Shown one piece after another: positions 50,987 through 63,500 of a DNA stretch of 64,000 bases (position 1 is the stretch's first letter; every line of letters starts with the position of its first letter). Source of the stretch: Scatophagus argus (taxonomy: Eukaryota > Chordata > Actinopteri > Scatophagidae); contig NC_058496.1 of NCBI RefSeq assembly GCF_020382885.2, forward strand, positions 16,658,501 through 16,722,500. The letters run 5' to 3'. The notes below the pieces were generated by a model, which saw nothing but the letters and a program-made list of their open reading frames with translations, was not told the origin of the DNA and did not search any database. The translations under genes were made by a program, and so were the position numbers.

Positions 50987-52010
50987 CAAAGCAGCTGTGT
51001 CCGACACCCTGCCGCCCCTGGCTAAACAATGGCTGGTCACCCATTCTTAATTCACAGTCCACTTAGCTGCTGCTTTGTTGAACATACTCAAATCCATGAC
51101 ACGCGTAACAGAGAGGTTTTTGCGCTAACCAGAATATAGTATTTACAGAAACGAATGATTAGGTGTTAACAAGAAGTGTTTTACAAATGTGGTTTTGTAT
51201 GACAGTCCGGTCCCTGTGCAGGTATTTAAAAATGTATTTTAACATTTCCATGCCTTGAAAAGTGCAAGCGAAAGACCAAAAAGTCTGGAAACATCCAGCA
51301 ATGATCTGTTGATACACATATCTAAACTCCACAGTGCATTTGTTATGAAACAAAGCTGAGACTGTGGAGCGATTTGTCACATGTGACAGTCATTATATAG
51401 GATGCGATGCAGAGTCTTCAAATCTACTCACTGAACTGTATTTGAAAAGAGCATGGAAACCCAGAAATGACGCTTACATAGACACCTTGAAGGAAAAACA
51501 AAGAATCTAGACTTGAAGGACACAGTGAAGTGGATGAGTGAGTTCAGGATGGGTGTCCAGGTGCTGTAAATCTCCCCTAACCTAAAACCAAGGAATGCTC
51601 CTTTACCCAGAGCTGCCCCAGCGCCCCACCACCCCCCCAAAAAAAGCTGACCACACGTCCCTGCACCCAGCAGTCAAACAAGCCGCCAGCATATAGTCCA
51701 ACTCCCCAGTCACGGTGCCACATAAAAGACTATAAAGAAAAGACTTTTGTAAATTGACTTTTAAGCCCCCTCTTTTAATCAAGTTTCATGCTCTATAAAG
51801 TTCGACTTTCACATTTCTAGATTACCGTATTTTTTTTTCCTGTATACTTACAAGTAACATGTAGGATGTCATGGCTCATCAGTGTTACTGAGCTGTTCAT
51901 GGAAAAAACAAAAGAATAACCGGTAATGACACCACTGACTTGAAACAGAAATGACTCTGAACTTTGAGGAAGTTCCAAAATAAAAATAAAGAGTTTCAAG
52001 TTTTTTTTTC
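50987..52010 (+). other. fbxo21: fbxo21 3' UTR
   Basis: The stretch runs from the TAG stop to just past paired AATAAA signals. No other coding signal is present. The next gene (tesc) starts its coding sequence about 290 bp further on, so the two genes are tightly packed head to tail. Confidence 0.6.
51979..51990 (+). terminator. fbxo21: fbxo21 poly(A) signals (two AATAAA in tandem)
   Basis: AATAAAAATAAA gives two hexamers at 51979-51984 and 51985-51990. A T-rich downstream element (nine T near 52002-52010) follows about 12 bp later. This is the first good signal pair after the stop codon that I noticed. Confidence 0.65.
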
Positions 52011-52179
52011 TAGCTTCTCTCTGACTTATTTCTGAACTGAGGGACTGCATTCATTCCACTGCTATTGTGATGCACTACCCCACTAAACTGGCGAGAAACG
52101 AGAAGACAGCAAGTCATTAATCCATAGGCTGTGTGGATTTAGGACCTGGAGGATGCCAGATGTTTCCAGTGAGCCAGCA

Positions 52180-52295
52180 GCAGGCTACAGTAGCACTGAC
52201 CTGCCGATAGCAGCGCGATAAAGCAGCAGCGCCGCATTAAAGTTCAGCCAGTCGGACCGGATTGTGCGTCCTGACGCACCGGCGGAACAGCAGCG
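52180..52295 (+). promoter_or_regulatory. tesc: tesc 5' leader and proximal promoter region
   Basis: The DNA becomes GC- and CpG-richer just before the tesc start. A short inverted repeat, GTGCGTC-CT-GACGCAC, at 52264-52279 contains TGACGCA, close to a CRE/AP-1-type site. No TATA box is evident at a useful distance. The transcription start is not visible. Confidence 0.4.
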
Positions 52296-55200
52296 ATGGG
52301 AGCTTCGCAGACGCGCTCAGAGCACAAGCACCAGGATCTGGTGGATAAAACCGGCTGTGAGTACGAAAAATTGATTTATATTAGAAATTATCAATGCTGA
52401 TTCGGTGTTAAATAGTTCAATTTGTATTTCAATAGTTCATAGTGCAAAACAGGCGGCGGTGACAAGTTTGGTTCGTCAAGGGATCGTATCAGTGGGACCT
52501 GAAGTTTTCACGAGCGTTAATAAACAGTTAGACAAGTCAGGTGCTGCTGAGATGAGTAAACGAAGTAAAACAAACTTCTGTAAAACGTCACCATGTGAAC
52601 AACAAACACATGCGGTGATTTAGCTTTAAATGTAACGAGTTGTGATTCACCGCTGCACTTTTACTACATCTTTAATAAACTACAGAGTCCTTCCTGTGAG
52701 TGAGCTTTATATTAATACCATGTAAGTCTTAGTTTGTGTTGACAGTAAAATGAATTGAATGGAGATGCTGTGGTATAATCACATTTTAACAAACCACGAT
52801 TTGTATCCGTCATGTGGATGGAAAGGCTCGATAAAGAAATGAAACAAAAAGCAGACAGAAAGAGCAGAAGTGTGTGGATCTGTTTTTAGACACGGCAGGA
52901 TCCTGATGTGGAACGTTTGCATGCTGTGGCATGCACAGCAAAAAACAAGGATAAGGTTTGCACCTCACTCTGATCCCAACTTTATTGATACCGTGCAGGT
53001 GAGACTTTGAACTGTTTTATTGTCTTTGTTTCATCCAGGTGGGGCTTTGACTCTGTTTCTCTCCGAGCTCAGGAGATTTAATGGACTTGTGTGTTCTGGA
53101 CATATTGATGAAACATTTCATTGCACCAACACTTCTTAAAGCCCATAGATTCTGTTGTTGCTTTCTTTTGTATTCGGCTCATGTGTCCATATAAGAGTGA
53201 TTAATTATGTTTTATTAGATGCACTCTGACCAACAAACTTGTTCCTGCATGAAGCTGTTAATATACCTATGCATACTCCTAATCCCACACTTAGCAGATA
53301 TTCTTGCTCCTAGAAACGTCCACTCAGCAGCCTCTGGGGAAGGCAACAAAAGGTCAAATAAACACAAGTGTTAATCAAATCCATTGAAAATGTCAAACCC
53401 ATTTTGATATAGGAACAGGCAAAGCCAGGCTATGACGTTTAAAGCTTTCATTGTGTGGTCACTCCTCTGCACAGTGAGTAAATGATTCAAGGAACGTTTT
53501 GAAATGGCCCGTAAAGACAATTGCACTAGTGCAAAGGGTGTTTGCTTTGCCATTTAACTGATTGTAGAGCTGCACCTGATCAGTTTAGTAACAGTAAGTC
53601 TTTGTTAATCATGACACAGGAAATTACAATTTTAACAAAATCAAAAATGAATGGGTGTGTTTTCAGTAAGAATACTCTGTTGTTTAATATCTGGTAATTG
53701 CATGTTGGATGTCCTAAAAAAGAAAAACAAGTGAAAGAGTACAAGAGGCATGTTGATTGGTGTGAAATTGTGGGTGTAATTGCTGACATACTTTCAAGTT
53801 TTGGTGTTTGCGTCCTTTCAGTTTCACTGGAGCAGATCAAAAACCTTCACAAAAGATTCCAGCAGCTGAGTGGAAATGAAGAGACAATAAGGTAAAAAGC
53901 CTGCATGCGGCTAAGCTGTATGTGGTTTTAATGGAATCCATTCAGCCTTTGTAGTCGCCCCTAACGATGAAATAATATGTGCTTGGTGGCTTGAGTGATG
54001 CATTGTGGGTGTTTCTGGTATCTCTGGCTCAGACGCACACAAGCAACATATGGTGACACACGCAGGCTGAACTAATGCAAACGCAGACACATTAGGCAAA
54101 TACAATATGTCAATGCATCAGGCACACACAGTCATTTGTGTATAAACACACAGTGGCATGCTGGTTGTGGTAGATCACAAGCTCCTTCACTGTAAAAAGA
54201 AACAGGGAACAAATGTTGTGCATTTCAGTTTACCTTCAAACACTTACTGCTGTTACTTCCCATAAACAACATTCAGTGTTATTAAATCATGGTGGTACTG
54301 TTGAATCAGTTTTATGATCGTGGTCTCTCTCTCTTGTCGCACTGCAGTAGAGAAAACCTGGACAGCATACCAGCCCTGGCCAATAATCCAATTAAAAAGC
54401 AAATCATTGATGCATTCTTCGATAAAAGGTGGGTACAGCTAAATTTCACCACACTCTGTAATCGTATTGGCTTAGAGGCGTTTCACTAAGGTGCACTACC
54501 CTGATGTTGTTTTGAGAATATTCACATCTTTCAAAACCAAACTCCTACTACATCATTTGCCACCAGTGAAAGTCTGCTGATATGAGTATCAGCAGACAGA
54601 ATTATCAAAGGTCAGTTTGTTTAAGCAACAACATTTCTCAACCTACTTATATAGTAAAAATAAGATATCTGTCTTTATCTTCTGTCAACATAATGGAGGT
54701 TTTTCACTAAACACAAGCTGTACAAGCAGCAATGACTCTCACTATGCTTTTTTATTTGCTGAATTAAGATTTCTACAATATAAACTAAACCCTAATGTAA
54801 GAGAATATTTCATCATTTAGAGTTTCCAAACATTTTCAACACTTTCTTGCTGAGAGGATTGATACCAATCTCACATCTTATTAAACAAGAAGTTACCGCC
54901 AGTTCAGCATAGCTTAGCACAACCACTGACCGCAAGGGGAAGTGGCTATCTTACATCTATTGCACTGAGATGGGTTATAATGCTGGTTTTCATTCTTCAT
55001 CCAAGAGAAATGCAGTGGAGTTGTGAAAACAAAATATGCAATTCATCCATCCAATTGGACGACACAACATCTAATTAATGGTTTTATGCCTATGAAGATG
55101 CAGCTGTTGGCATTTTAAAACCTCATATTAAGCCTATAGCTCAACGGGACACCTAAACCTAGGAAACCTAAAAGGACCACAGGCAAAAATATATCAGTAA

Positions 55201-58200
55201 ACTTTTGTTTTGGTTTATAAAATTAGACTCTATGGTGTGACCCATCAAATCAGATGACTAAAACTTCATGTTTGAAGTTTCATGAAAATCCTGATATAAA
55301 AGCCACATTAGATAAATTTTAATAATGACTTAAAACCAAATTCTTCTGCCTAAAACCCAGGAACCAGCATCAGGATGAAGTGGGCTCCTTTGAGGAGATT
55401 GGATTCGAGCAGTTCCTCATGGTCATGTCCCATTTCCGTCCTCCAACCTTGAAGACAACAGAGGAAGAGAAGGAAGCTTTGAGAAAAGAGAAGCTGCGCT
55501 GTAAGACACTGCATTTCATTTTTAAAACAACAGGATCAGGTACAAGGGAACCAAGTATACTGGTGGGTTAGGATTCTCATGTCCTGCTGTTGGTCTCCCA
55601 TCAAACACTTCTCTCCTGTCTCCCATCACGAGTGTCTCACATTTCAAAATACCAAGAAAAAGGGCACCACCCAGCGTATATAATAGATTGGTGATGTAAA
55701 TATCTTATTTCACTCACCGCTGACATGCCAAAAAGACTGTGGTGATGTATAGCTGCACTAGATTCCTCACTGCATGTCAGCTTACACTGGAGAGGCTTGT
55801 ATGTATTAATGGCTTGGCTGGGAACATGCAGCTTCACAAGCCCATTGAAGGCAAAAAGAATGGGATCATTTGTAGCCAGTCAGCAAGTCAGGACTCAAAT
55901 CTTGTCTCAGATGTCATTATACCATTAGATTATAATGAGTGTGTTATGTTCATGTTATGATATTTTAGGATGAAGAATTGTAGTTTATGCTTTTAGTGTA
56001 TCTGCTTCCCCTCAATCTGCCTTGTGCGTTTTGTGACTTCCTACAGTTAATTTCCCAGAATAGCTTTAAAAAACTCCAGGGAAAGGGTGTCAAAAGTGTG
56101 GAAGGATGGAAATCACCTGTTAGCAAGGCTGGATTAACAGGTGGGAAAATTAGCAACTGTCCTTGAGCCTGGTATTCTAAGAGGTCCTGAAATCACAAGG
56201 TATATTTTTGGACAGCTAGTTTGTGGCACCAAACCACCAATTTTATTTGTGATTATACACAATTCAAACACAATTTCATCAAAACCGATTGCTAACTAAA
56301 GTGATAGTGGCCTTAAGAGAAGTGTTGTGTTATTTCCTTGTGAGGAGGCCTTGTTGTGTAGAGTGCTCTGTTTCAAAATTTAGCCTAAGGGCCCTTGTCA
56401 GGCTCAGATTTCAGGTAGATACCGAATTGATATCGTACACATTCCTGAATGAATCAATGTTTACTTAAAGTTAAGGCAAATCTACTGACACAGCGGGAAG
56501 TCGTTGTTTCTATTGTTCTGATTAAGATATCATTTGGATTTGTCCTTGGCTGACTCTTGCTTTATAAAAGGCTTTGGTGTGAGTTGGTGTGAGTATTTCC
56601 ATTTCATACTACTGTGTACTTTTAGTCTTGTTTAGATGAATATTATTTATCAGTCAGCTATAGTTAATAGTCACTTTTCATTCAAATTATACATACAAAT
56701 ATATAGATAAGGTTTATTGGTTTTGGCTTCTGAACTCTTAAAGAAAAGTATCAAAAAATCACAAGTTCCATCAAAGACATTTTTCCATTTTTTATTTAAA
56801 TACCAGTTTGAGTCCCAAAGAAGTAAAATTATCCAAGAGGACTGGAGAGTAGCCCAAAATATATACAGAAATTTCTTTAAATTATCTTGTGACCTTTTGG
56901 AGAGGCCGATTCCAAGGCTGAGAATCATTGCACTAAACCAGCTAACTGTACATAAAGTAGTTAAAACAAGCATCATCTCGAGCTGCTACAGCAACAAAGT
57001 TCTACATGTGTTCTGATAACCTGCTGTATGTAACAATATATATTTTCAGTCAAAGAGGTCATTTTACTGCAGAATGACTACTTTTATGTTAATTCATACA
57101 GTACATTTTGCTGCTAATGCCTCTGTACCTTTACTTGAGTAAAACTATGAAAGAGGGACTTTTACTTATAATAGTGTTTACGTTGTTGTATTTCCTTGTT
57201 TTTTCCAAAGCTACAGAAAATTGTCAGGGGAAATGTGCTTAAGAAGTGACAACTGATAGTAGACTAATTTAGTATATACAATGTCCCTGTAAAATAAACA
57301 AAGTTTTGAGTTTAGGTAAGGATAGAATAGCATTGTCCTTTCCAGGTTATGAGAAAATCAGATTAAATCAGTTAAGAAAAATAATTCATAGAAGTTTAAA
57401 CATGAGCTAGTCTCTCTGGCAGCACAGACACATTTTTCTGAAGACAAAAAAAAAAAAAAGTGGCACAAAACCCATAAGCACAAGGATTTTGATGAAAGAG
57501 ATAATTACCAGATGACACTACAAACCGCATCTGTCTTCTACACTATCTGAAGACTGATCATGTCCCGTCTTACTTGGCTTCACACAAACCATTTGTTTGA
57601 ATTGTGTGTCTCTGTTGTGTCTGAATTTTGGGTGACTATAAATCAAAACAGCTCTCCTCGCTCTCACATTGATAAATTTGTACCTCAGGAACTTTATGAA
57701 GCGAGCAAACAAATGAAAAGATGAGCCACTTTGACATTAGCGCTGACCTTCTTTTGACGGTTTAGAAATAAAATCGACAGCACAGTCGAAATGTCGCTGG
57801 AAGATGTCTGAGGAAGAAAGCTGGCCTTTTTTCCTTGTTAGTGCCACAAGACTGTTCAACATGAGGCACTGTCACGAGACTGACTCCTGTAAATGTCACT
57901 GTAAATGAAGCTAGTGGCGTTTTAAAGGCGTTTCGTTGCCTCAGTGTGATTCTTTCCGTTCAGCAGCGGTGGTTCTGCCACGAGGCCTGAGGGGAACACG
58001 CTTAGTTATTTTACGCTTATCTCTGCATTTCCATATGCATTCCTCTAATCACAACTTCCTCTGGTCTATTAGTAAACTTTTTTTGATTGTGTTGACAGAA
58101 AGTTCCTTAGAAACCAGACCAGCCGCTAAATACTTCCTTTCTGTCTTGCCAGTCCTGTTCAACATGCATGACACAGACAATGATGGCACCATCACTCTGC

Positions 58201-59392
58201 AGGAGTACAGGAAGGTAAGAAAACTTAAACTGCCAGCCTTTGCTTCTTTTTACATTTTGACACAGTGTTGTCTCTAAAAAGAAATTATTGTTTTTCTTTT
58301 TCTTTGTTGTTTTTCTTATATTATTACAAAGTAAATTTGATTCTGCTCTTCATACTTAATTTAAGTGTCATTTAAACATGACCATTTAATTATCTAAACT
58401 AAATTGGACCTCATTAAAACAAAAATAGAAAAATAATTTTCAAAAACTATCAAGTGCACTTGTATGGACAGCATGCACGTTGAGCAAAGCAGCCTGTTCA
58501 CCCGTACAGTTTTCCTGACTGGTTCTGTTGCTCAGGATGACGTTTGATGGAGCTTATCTGCCAATTACATGATGTCACAAAACTCCATGTATTTTCAAAA
58601 GTATCGGGTTCAAATTGTCTCACCCTAACAGTAAGACGAGGGTGAACCAAACAGTCTGTACACACCCTGACAGTCCGGAGAAGAGGTATAATCAGACAAA
58701 ATAAGTGTGGTGGAGCACAGGGTAAACAGGGATGATTCAAAAGTGAAGTTACTAACAGCATTTCAGTTTTCATTTTAAATGAAAGACTTAACTCCACAAA
58801 ACCAGACGAGTAACTAAACGTGTGCATGCCGTACAAACAGTAGTTCGCTAACGATGTTTTTTGGAGCTGTCGGCCTCTGAAGTCGTCCCATGTTGCTTGA
58901 AGACTGATGCTGTTTAAATCCCAGTGAGATTTTTAAGGACTAACATCGTTCTTCCCATCCAAGGTAGTAGAGGAGCTTCTGTCAAAAAGCGGAGCCATCG
59001 GGCAGGAAGCTGCCAAGGCGATAGCAGATGCTGCCATGTTGGAAGTGGCGAGCACAAATGTGCCCCACATGGTAATGGAACTTACCAGAACTAAAGTGTT
59101 ACATCAAATTCTCACAGTTTCTGCTGCAAATTAGCTGTTTGTCTCGTTGTCACTTCAGGGCCCAGATGATTTCTATGAAGGAATAACCTTTGAGCATTTT
59201 GAACAGGTTTGCACTTTACTAACTTTATGGTCTACCTGATCAAAACATATGAGACACTTTTTTGTCACCTACTTACCCCACTTTGTTATGTGCCCACAGA
59301 TTCTGAAAGGACTTGAAATGGAGTCCAGGATGCACATTCGCTTTTTGGATGTAGACACCACGACGATGCGCTGTGGGAAATCAACCTCTTGA
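52296..59392 (+). CDS. tesc: Tescalcin (calcineurin B homologous protein 3), complete, 8 coding exons
   Basis: Tescalcin is a myristoylated EF-hand protein that binds and stabilises the Na+/H+ exchanger NHE1 at the membrane and acts in cell differentiation. Exons: 52296-52356, 53822-53891, 54348-54428, 55361-55500, 58153-58214, 58964-59071, 59159-59206, 59300-59392. They join in frame to 220 codons (human 214) with GT-AG introns. MGASQTRS at the start keeps Gly2 for N-myristoylation. FSLEQIKNLHKRFQQLSG is the degenerate first EF-hand. Asp124-Glu135 (DTDNDGTITLQE) is a complete Ca2+ loop and the only canonical one, as in the family. VVEELLS, FYEGITFEHFEQ and the C-terminal helix follow; the last residues (MRCGKSTS) differ from human. 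The start has G at -3 and +4. Fish may have tesca and tescb; I cannot assign which. Apart from the listed hairpin and repeat, the introns hold nothing I recognise. Confidence 0.95.
54572..54597. repeat. Perfect 11-bp stem hairpin in tesc intron 3
   Basis: GTCTGCTGATA (54572-54582) and TATCAGCAGAC (54587-54597) are exact reverse complements around a TGAG loop. The stem is too short for a microRNA precursor. It lies about 150 bp from the next exon-free repeat stretch. Confidence 0.9.
54830..55170 (+). repeat. Diverged interspersed teleost repeat in tesc intron 3
   Basis: The stretch contains, in order, 'ctttcttgctgagag', 'gattgataccaatctca' and 'agcatagcttagcac'. This matches a dispersed repeat common in spiny-rayed fish. 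A second diverged copy lies at about 61395-61815. Ends are approximate and no duplications were identified. Confidence 0.5.
55501..58152 (+). other. tesc: tesc intron 4 (2.7 kb)
   Basis: This is the longest tesc intron. Its open frames (for example 56717-57016 plus) are AT-rich, Lys/Phe-rich and unlike any family I know. A run of 13 A lies near 57448-57460. I see no other feature. Confidence 0.5.
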
Positions 59393-60111
59393 AGCAGTTG
59401 TTCTTGTAAAGAAATGTTTATGTTACTGCTGTTTTTAGCAGAACTTCTCTAGTCCTTAAATGGAATGACGCAAACACTTTTGATATGCACTAATATATTT
59501 TTGGATGGGGGGACAGAATTATGAACCTAATACCATTATGTAAGTACATTTTTTTTTTTACAACTTATAATGAGTAAGGTTAGACAAGGTGGTTGTAAGG
59601 ATTCTGAGTTCAAACAATACACTTTCAGAAAGTTAATACAGTCTTTAATCCTACTTGTGATCCTACAAGTAGCAAATATCACATATTTCAAAGATTTAAT
59701 TCCCACTTTTTTCACACTTTCACACTAATTTTATCAAGTTTCAATGTGACACACTACCTCTTCTGCATTCTCATGCTTTTCTACAAACCTTTAAGTAACC
59801 AGCATGTGATGTGAAGGATTCTTTATTCTTTAGTCAAAAGGTTCACAGTTCACATGAAGTGAGCTATGCTCAGTGGCTGCTCTGGCATTTATGGGTCATC
59901 TGTTGGGGCGAATATGCAAAGCGTAAGACTGCAGACACATACCATTCCTCTGCAGCTCCAGAATAGTTACAGGATTAATTTATCTGTTCCTCAGAGACTT
60001 TGTGTAACCAACCACTACTGTTCTACCATGAAAATCCACTATTTTTTGACTTCAACACTTTCCCTAAGGTGAATTAGTAAAAATTTTGCACTTAATTGTA
60101 TTAATGAATCA

Positions 60112-60136
60112 AATAAATTTAAGACATTATAATAAA
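60112..60136 (+). terminator. tesc: tesc poly(A) signals
   Basis: AATAAA occurs at 60112-60117 and 60131-60136, about 0.72-0.74 kb after the tesc stop codon. They are the last plus-strand signals before the convergent fbxw8 transcript begins to end. Confidence 0.55.
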
Positions 60137-60199
60137 ATGCACCTGTAAGATGTCTTTTTTTTAAAAAAGAAACTAATAACGAACGAACAAAGTAAGACA

Positions 60200-60205
60200 T
60201 TTATT
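60200..60205 (-). terminator. fbxw8: Candidate fbxw8 poly(A) signal
   Basis: TTTATT as written is AATAAA on the minus strand, about 360 bp after the fbxw8 stop codon. A weaker ATTAAA-type signal lies near 60302-60309. Use of the distal site would bring the two convergent transcripts into contact or overlap. Confidence 0.45.
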
Positions 60206-60566
60206 TAGTAAATGAGGTAGAAATCTGATGTTTTCTATTGCTGTAATGTTGCACACCCGAAGTGAATGAAATCCAGAAAGACAAACATCAACTAAAAATC
60301 TATTTAATTTCACAGCAAAGGTTTACAATGCTGTGATCCTTTGCAACATCTGGGCAGTTGAGTTCAACACTGTACATTACAAATAGCTATGGAACGACTG
60401 CAGATAATTAAAATGTTACATTTCCAAAATGCAACATTTTACTAGAATGGTAAAAGGAAAGTAATAAAATAAAAGGATACAGTTTGGAGAATCAAACTGA
60501 TCCATGCTGAAAGTCTCTACTGTCTGTTCAGTTACCAAGCTCAGTTGCAGTTTGGATGACTGCACG

Positions 60567-63500
60567 TCAGTGGGACGGATGGGAGCCGGACAGCCTGTCG
60601 TAAGGCACCACCAGGCCGATGTTGTAGTTGTATCCGTATGACTCGGTGTAGTCAGACCTGCAGATGGGCAGGATGTGGTCCTGTGACAGCGCGTCCTCAG
60701 AGAAGTCGTAATGGCAGATGACTCCCCGGTGTCTGAAAGATAAAAACGTTTACAATCAGAAACAGAGATGCTACTTACAGTACTTATTTCACTTGGTGGA
60801 ATATTGTTCAAAATATATGCCTGAGTTAAGCAGAGATGGATCATTCTGAAGTTTAAACCAACTACATATTTGTTAAATTTGATTTTTTTTTAAAAAAATA
60901 AATAAAACACAAGTGACACAAAATGGCACAAGTTGCATGAGACAGGCCACCAGCCATCTTTGACAATAAGATAGATGTATTGTCACTTAACAGGAAAAGA
61001 TCTGGGAAACATCCATCCATCCATTTTCTATACCGCTTATCCATCAGGGTCGCGGGGGAGCTGGAGTCTATCCCAGCTGACTACGGGCGAGAGGCGGGGT
61101 AAACCCTGGACTGGTCGCCAGTCAATCGCAGGGCCAACACACAAAGACAGACAACCACACACTCTCACACTCACACCTAGGGGCAATTTAGAGTAGCCAA
61201 TTAACCTAATGTGCATGTTTTTGGTATTGTGGGAGGAAGCCGGAGTACCCGGAGAAAACCCACGCAGGCACAGGGAGAACATGCAAACTCCACATAGAAG
61301 GGCCCAGACCGGGATTCGAACCTGGAACCCTCTTGCTATGAGGCGACAGTGCTAACCACTGCACCACTGTGCCGCCCTCTGGGAAACATATTTGTTCTTT
61401 ATCTTCCCAAGAATAAGGTGCGAAGATCAATACCACTCAGTACCAGGCTGTAGTTCACAGCTGGTTAGCAAAGCTTAAAGACTAGAAAAGGAGAAAAAAA
61501 ATCTCACTCAACAGCACCTCTAAAGCTTACTGATGAACACAACTCGTCATCATCTTGTTTGTTGGATCAGTACAAAAACCAAAGTGTAAAAACAACAATT
61601 TGTGGTTTTGCAGGGTGTTATGTGTCTGACTACTTTGGCCAGGACCAATGAATAAACAAAGACACTTCATACAGATGACACAAACAAGTTAGGGTTAGGG
61701 GCTTAGAGGTTCTGATAGGTGGATCAAGTTTTCAGAGCCTGCTTCCCTGTGTTTGTGTCCTTCATGCTAAGATAAGCACGTTTACCAAAATGTCCTGTAC
61801 TCCTTTAAGAAAGTTATGATGTTGGATTTGCTTTTATAAAATCTAAGGCACAGAGAAACATTCAGTTCACTGAGCATTTCTGACTCGGAGAGACTGTAAA
61901 CTTGGGAGGCTGATGAAGAGAAGAGATCCTGATTAACAAAGGAGGAGAAAAGAAGAGCAGTGTGGGATGGAGATCAGTGACCTGCGGTGAGCTGTAAGGT
62001 CATCATCCGTGATGCAGGCCCCCCGTGGAGACTTGTCATTGGGGACGTTGGCTGTTACCAGGGTACTGCTGTTGAAACGTACATGCCTTACTGGATGCCT
62101 GCAGCCATGACAGAAAACGACATCTTCAGTATGAATTTGTGCACGTTTGTCCTTTTGTGCAAATGGTTCTTGAGGCAAATGTAAAGATGCCTGGAACCAA
62201 ACTACATTGAAAAATGTCAAAATTTTGTTTTATCCCTCACATGTGGCACAAAATGTAATCTTATTGGTGAACAGCAAAAGGCTGCACACATTCACATTTT
62301 CCATGAAAACTGGTTAACAACCATAAGCTGCAATAAGGCACCACAATGAGAGGAAAACAAAGTATCTATAATCACTGGCTTATTAGATTTTACAAATGTC
62401 TTAAAAAATCCCACCTGTTGTGCATCTCCCACAGCTTCGTTCCCATCCTCATCTCCCACACACACACTAATCCTTCCTCTCCGCCGCTCACTATCTTCCA
62501 GTCGTCCGCCTGCACCGCAGTTACACCCAGGTGGTGGGCGTACAGGGACGCCACAGAGGAGCCGGATCGCAGGTCAAACACCCTCACCCTGAATCACAGC
62601 AGAAATGAACAAATGCTGTTATTAATTTATTGAGAAATGAAAATTGTCACATCTGCCATTAGCTGGATCAGCTGAGAAACATGATCCGTTAGCTGTTTAT
62701 AAGCCAGAGGATGTTGTCATGTTGGAAAGTTTTACATTTGCATATCCATTTTACTGAGTTCAGTAAAAGAATAGTAAACCAAGTGAGTACAATAACATCA
62801 GTCACTTCCAATGAAGCGTGGTAATTCTGGATTTCACTTCCTGCTAACAGGGGCGGATGACTTCAAGGCCGCACAAGAGGGAGAACAGTCCGTCAAAGAG
62901 TGCATTCACGAACAGACAAAAGGACACTATCTTCACTCTTGAAGGAACATTTTAACATCCAGCCAAGAGACCAAAGACAAATACAATCTGAAGAACATGT
63001 GCCAGTGCAAGCTCCAGTCTTTACTGAAGCCAGTCATCTCACACCAGTATATATTTTCCACTTTTCCACAAAAACAACAAGCTGGATATATATTAATATA
63101 ATTAATACATGGAGCAGACGTTACAATTAGATGAGATCTGAAAAGTCTATTGTGGTCAACATCGGATCAGATGTAAAACAGAACTTAGAAAAGGGCTCTT
63201 AAAGAAGACAGTAGGAAAAGCAAACAAGCATTTGTGCAGGTCACAAGCAGTGACAAAATGTGTTCATACGGAGTTTCCTCATAAAAATGTTGTTGCTTTT
63301 AAAATGCAGTTTTGCAGATTTTGTGCACTTTCCTCCTCACCCAACTCTTAGCTTTGTGTATATTTGTTTAATGAATGAATTCAATATTTTCAATAGTTTT
63401 AATGTAAATTTGCCTTTAGTTTTGATCACTTTTGTATTAAATGAGTATATTATTTTTCTTCTTGTATGTGCTTCAATAAATATTCCAGTTTAGATATTTG

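Noticed and set aside
56717..57016. 99-codon plus-strand frame in tesc intron 4
   Set aside because: AT-rich with Lys/Phe bias and no family match.
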